Below, in pieces: positions 6,323 to 8,427 of a stretch of 8,427 nucleotides of DNA. This DNA comes from Geobacter sp. UBA1603 (GTDB taxonomy: Bacteria; Desulfobacterota; Desulfuromonadia; Geobacterales; Pseudopelobacteraceae). The DNA is taken from contig DCNF01000042.1 of assembly GCA_002322035.1 (NCBI GenBank), positions 4,524 through 12,950 of the forward strand. Direction: 5' to 3'. The position numbers and the translations under genes are program-made. Numbering within the stretch: position 1 is the stretch's first letter; each line of letters starts with the position of its first letter. Below the pieces are notes generated by a model that was not told where the DNA came from, did no database searches, and worked only from the letters and a program-made list of their open reading frames with translations.

Positions 6323-6460
6323 TCAGTCGTCATCCATCATGCGATACTTCGGAGTTTCGATTCGGTCACGGTGTTTTCTGCTGAAGATATATCCTGCTAT
6401 TGCCAGCAGCAGGCCGAACATGGCCAGGGTTGCCAATAACAACAGAAGCGGCTTACTCAT
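6323..6460 (-). CDS. ccoQ: Small CcoQ-like membrane protein (45 residues)
   Basis: The reading frame gives 45 residues starting MSKPLLLLLATLAMFG. A single membrane span covers about residues 4-26, followed by a basic then acidic cytoplasmic tail (SRKHRDRIETPK, ending MMDDD). The size, one-span layout, charged tail and position between ccoO and ccoP fit CcoQ/FixQ. CcoQ is a poorly conserved cbb3 subunit that stabilises CcoP association in other bacteria. Sequence similarity in this family is too weak to prove the assignment. The ATG overlaps the end of ccoO by 8 bp (GGATGAGTAA), and its TGA is 24 bp before ccoP. Only AAGG abuts the start, so translation is probably coupled to ccoO. It is too short for many automatic gene callers. 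Confidence 0.75.
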   Translation of the reverse strand: MSKPLLLLLATLAMFGLLLAIAGYIFSRKHRDRIETPKYRMMDDD

Positions 6461-7337
6461 CCTTGCCCTGCTTGATCAGGGTCACCAGCTTCCAGATGGC
6501 TTTTTCATCAAGTGCCGTGCCGAAAGCCGGCATCCCGTTGGCCTCGACCCCCTTCGCAATGATTGCAAAGAGGTCTGCTTCAGTGCGGGCCGATCCTCGC
6601 AGGGCAGGGCCGACGCTTCCCTGCCGCTTGTCGCCATGACAGGAGGCGCAGTCTTTGTTGTAAAGGACGATTGCTTCTGTCTTTATTGCTCCCAGGCTTT
6701 TGAACGGGTTCTCTGCCGCTGGTAGGGCCATTTTCGGGGCGCCAGTTTTTTTGACGGGGACATCAGTGCCCAGTTTGACCATGTAGGCTATGATGGCGTC
6801 CATTTCCGTTTTTCCCTTCAGTTCATTGAGATCGGCCGGAGTATAGGGAAATTTCAGCAGTTTCATCTTGCGTTCCGAGTAACTGGTGTCAAGCGGACGG
6901 TTCAGAAATGCATAAGCCGGCATGTTTGAAGCCGGAACAACAGCCTGGGGATTTTCCATATGTTTGCGGTGCCAGGCGCCTTTTGGGTCAGGATACTTGA
7001 GGCCGATGCGGGCCAGGTCCGGCCCGGTGCGGCGCGAGCCCCACAGGTGCGGCCGGTCGTAGACAAACTCGCCTGATTTGGAATTGCCGCCGCCGTAGCC
7101 ATAGCGCTCGATGTCTGCCGCCAGGGTGCGGACAGTCTGGGAGTGGCAGTTGTTGCACCCTTCGCGCATATAGATGTCACGCCCTTCAAGCTGCAGCGGG
7201 GTATAGGGCTTTACCTCGGCGATCCGATCGGCCTCGGAATTGATCCATTTAAACGGGGCGATCATGGTAACGGTTGTGCCGATCATTATGACCACAAATG
7301 CCAATATGATAAATATTACAGGATTTTTCTCCAGCAT
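6453..7337 (-). CDS. ccoO: cbb3-type cytochrome c oxidase subunit CcoO with an added C-terminal cytochrome c domain
   Basis: Membrane-anchored cytochrome c subunit of the cbb3 oxidase, relaying electrons to CcoN. The 294 residues start MLEKNPVIFIILAF with one membrane span about 6-28. The CcoO core has CNNCHSQTVR (C61, C64, H65), WGSRRTGPDLARIG (99-112) and probable axial M139 in SNMPAY. After a Pro/Ala-rich linker (about 193-212) a second class I cytochrome c domain follows, with CASCH (C230, C233, H234) and probable axial M269 in NGMPAF. Usual CcoO is about 200-240 residues with one haem, so this is a dihaem fusion. The frame is open upstream to 7391, but ATG 7335-7337 has GAGGAA eight bases upstream and gives the expected N-terminus. 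The longer start would also overlap ccoN. The gene lies 31 bp after ccoN and overlaps ccoQ by 8 bp. Confidence 0.93.
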   Translation of the reverse strand: MLEKNPVIFIILAFVVIMIGTTVTMIAPFKWINSEADRIAEVKPYTPLQLEGRDIYMREGCNNCHSQTVRTLAADIERYGYGGGNSKSGEFVYDRPHLWGSRRTGPDLARIGLKYPDPKGAWHRKHMENPQAVVPASNMPAYAFLNRPLDTSYSERKMKLLKFPYTPADLNELKGKTEMDAIIAYMVKLGTDVPVKKTGAPKMALPAAENPFKSLGAIKTEAIVLYNKDCASCHGDKRQGSVGPALRGSARTEADLFAIIAKGVEANGMPAFGTALDEKAIWKLVTLIKQGKDE

Positions 7338-7345
7338 ATGATCGT

Positions 7346-7351
7346 TTCCTC
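7346..7351 (-). promoter_or_regulatory. Shine-Dalgarno fixing the ccoO start
   Basis: GAGGAA on the minus strand lies eight bases before ATG 7335-7337. It favours this start over an in-frame codon 18 residues upstream that lies inside the end of ccoN. Confidence 0.75.
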
Positions 7352-7368
7352 GCAGTCTGTTGGATGAT

Positions 7369-8427
7369 TCAAGCCTGGTGTTCAGCAGCATCGGTCAGTG
7401 ACGATGGTGCCGATGTACAGGTTTTCCAGATATTGTAGACAAACACAAGAAGACCGGCCAGGTAGATGAATCCACTCAGCGCACGCAGTTTGTAATAGGG
7501 CATGATTGCAACCAGGGTCTCCATGAAACTGTACTGAAAGCTGCCGTCAGCGGTTGTTGCCAGCAGCATCCCGCCCTGTTGAACCCCTGCTATCCACATG
7601 GTAATGGAGTAGAGTAACTGCCCGACCAGAACCAGCCAAAAATGGATGTCAGCCAGCTTTCTGCTGTAGATTTCCGTGCCGAGCATGGTCGGTATGGTGT
7701 AATAGATCGCAGCAAAGAGGATCATCGATACCCAGCCGAGGGTTCCCATGTGTACATGCCCCGGCACCCAGTCAGTGTAATGGATAAAGGCTGAAAAAGT
7801 TCTCACCGACTGCATCGGCCCCTGAAGGGTCTGTAGCCCGTAGAACGTAATGCCGATGATCAGAAATTTAACCAGGTAATTGGTCTTGAGTTGTTCCCAC
7901 TGACCGTTCATGGTCAGGTAACCGTTAAACACCGCTCCCCATGAAGGAGCGATCAGCATGATCGAAAAGGCCATGGCCAGGGTCTGGATCCAGTCCGGCA
8001 CCGGCGTCCAGAGCAGGTGATGGGCTCCGGTCCAGAGGTACATGAAAATCAGCGACCAGAAGGCGATGATGCCCATGCGATGGCTGTAGATTGGATTTCC
8101 GGTCACCTTGGGCAGGTAGTAATAGAAGACTGCCAGTGGCGGTGCGGTCAGCACCATGGCCACTGCATTGTGCCCGTACCACCACTGTACATTGGCATCT
8201 GCGGTCCCGGAAAATGCCGGATAGGATTTGAACAGATTGAGCGGCATTCCCAGATTGTTAATCACATAGAGCACAGTTACGCCGACCAGAGCCGCCATGA
8301 TATACCAGAGCGAAATGTACATCTGCTCTTCTTTGCGTTTGAGGATCGTCATGAACACATTGACCGAGAACATGACCCAGATGACTGCCACCACTATCGC
8401 CAGTGGCCATTCGAGCTCGGCGTACTC
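7369..8427 (-). CDS. ccoN: cbb3-type cytochrome c oxidase catalytic subunit CcoN, C-terminal 352 residues (5' end outside window)
   Basis: Catalytic subunit of the C-type haem-copper oxidase, reducing oxygen at the haem b3-CuB site and pumping protons across the inner membrane. The frame is open to the window edge, where it reads EYAELEWPLAI, a typical internal CcoN stretch. The true start is therefore outside, and about 130 residues are missing from a usual 480. Numbering from the first visible residue, the CuB ligands are H86 (WWYGHN) and H136-H137 (TGAHHL). The C-family cross-linked tyrosine is Y130, six residues before the HH pair. H224 and H226 (GHVHMG) bind the two b haems. About ten membrane spans are visible. 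All key residues in view are present, so the enzyme looks functional. It is followed after 31 bp by ccoO. The low-spin haem ligand in the N-terminal part and any promoter or FNR site lie outside the window. Confidence 0.96.
   Translation of the reverse strand, partial: EYAELEWPLAIVVAVIWVMFSVNVFMTILKRKEEQMYISLWYIMAALVGVTVLYVINNLGMPLNLFKSYPAFSGTADANVQWWYGHNAVAMVLTAPPLAVFYYYLPKVTGNPIYSHRMGIIAFWSLIFMYLWTGAHHLLWTPVPDWIQTLAMAFSIMLIAPSWGAVFNGYLTMNGQWEQLKTNYLVKFLIIGITFYGLQTLQGPMQSVRTFSAFIHYTDWVPGHVHMGTLGWVSMILFAAIYYTIPTMLGTEIYSRKLADIHFWLVLVGQLLYSITMWIAGVQQGGMLLATTADGSFQYSFMETLVAIMPYYKLRALSGFIYLAGLLVFVYNIWKTCTSAPSSLTDAAEHQA

Noticed and set aside
7338..7391. Eighteen-residue N-terminal extension of ccoO
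   Set aside because: It would overlap ccoN, and the downstream ATG has a proper Shine-Dalgarno and gives the usual short N-terminus before the membrane span.
1..8427. CRISPR array, insertion sequence, tRNA, riboswitch or phage genes
   Set aside because: I found no regularly spaced repeats, transposase or integrase motifs, cloverleaf-like sequence or long untranslated leader. Gaps between genes are all under 200 bp.

Overview
The window reads as a chromosomal segment of a Gram-negative, probably anaerobic or microaerophilic bacterium. I infer the Desulfuromonadota/Geobacter group from the look of HtpG, the free-standing CheX and the ArsR/ArsC/ACR3 set. This is from memory of protein families, not from a search. 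Almost all of the sequence is coding, gaps are short, and no mobile element, CRISPR array, tRNA or rRNA is visible.

Left part (1-1216, minus strand): an arsenic resistance cluster arsR - arsC - acr3, with acr3 cut by the window edge. ArsR carries the CVC metal-sensing motif. ArsC is the thioredoxin-type arsenate reductase with all four expected cysteines. ACR3 is the arsenite exporter. A well-formed sigma70-type promoter with a 22-bp near-perfect palindrome in its spacer lies directly in front of arsC. Its predicted transcription start falls on the A of the arsC ATG, so arsC-acr3 may be an ArsR-controlled, leaderless unit separate from arsR.

Middle (1217-3376, plus strand): htpG (bacterial Hsp90) diverges from arsR across a 180-bp gap. 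The gap holds a perfect 14-bp palindrome and a plausible htpG promoter. htpG ends in a strong intrinsic terminator whose T-tract overlaps the stop codon of the convergent gene.

Right part (3375-8427, minus strand): seven closely packed genes form one probable operon, in transcription order ccoN (cut at its 5' end by the window edge), ccoO, ccoQ, ccoP, cheX, a lipoprotein polysaccharide deacetylase, and a YkgJ-type cysteine-cluster protein. The first four encode a high-affinity cbb3 (C-type) haem-copper oxidase. Its haem layout is rearranged: CcoO carries a second cytochrome c domain and CcoP has one haem instead of two, so the three c-haems of the textbook enzyme are kept but distributed differently. 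The 45-residue CcoQ-like membrane peptide is easy to miss. The three downstream genes (CheY-P phosphatase, cell-wall or exopolysaccharide deacetylase, metal-cluster protein) are an unexpected tail on an oxidase operon.

The individual genes belong to known families. I see no wholly new system. The points most worth checking are the arsC promoter/operator, the CcoO/CcoP haem rearrangement, the composition of the oxidase operon, and the Shine-Dalgarno-less GTG start of the deacetylase.
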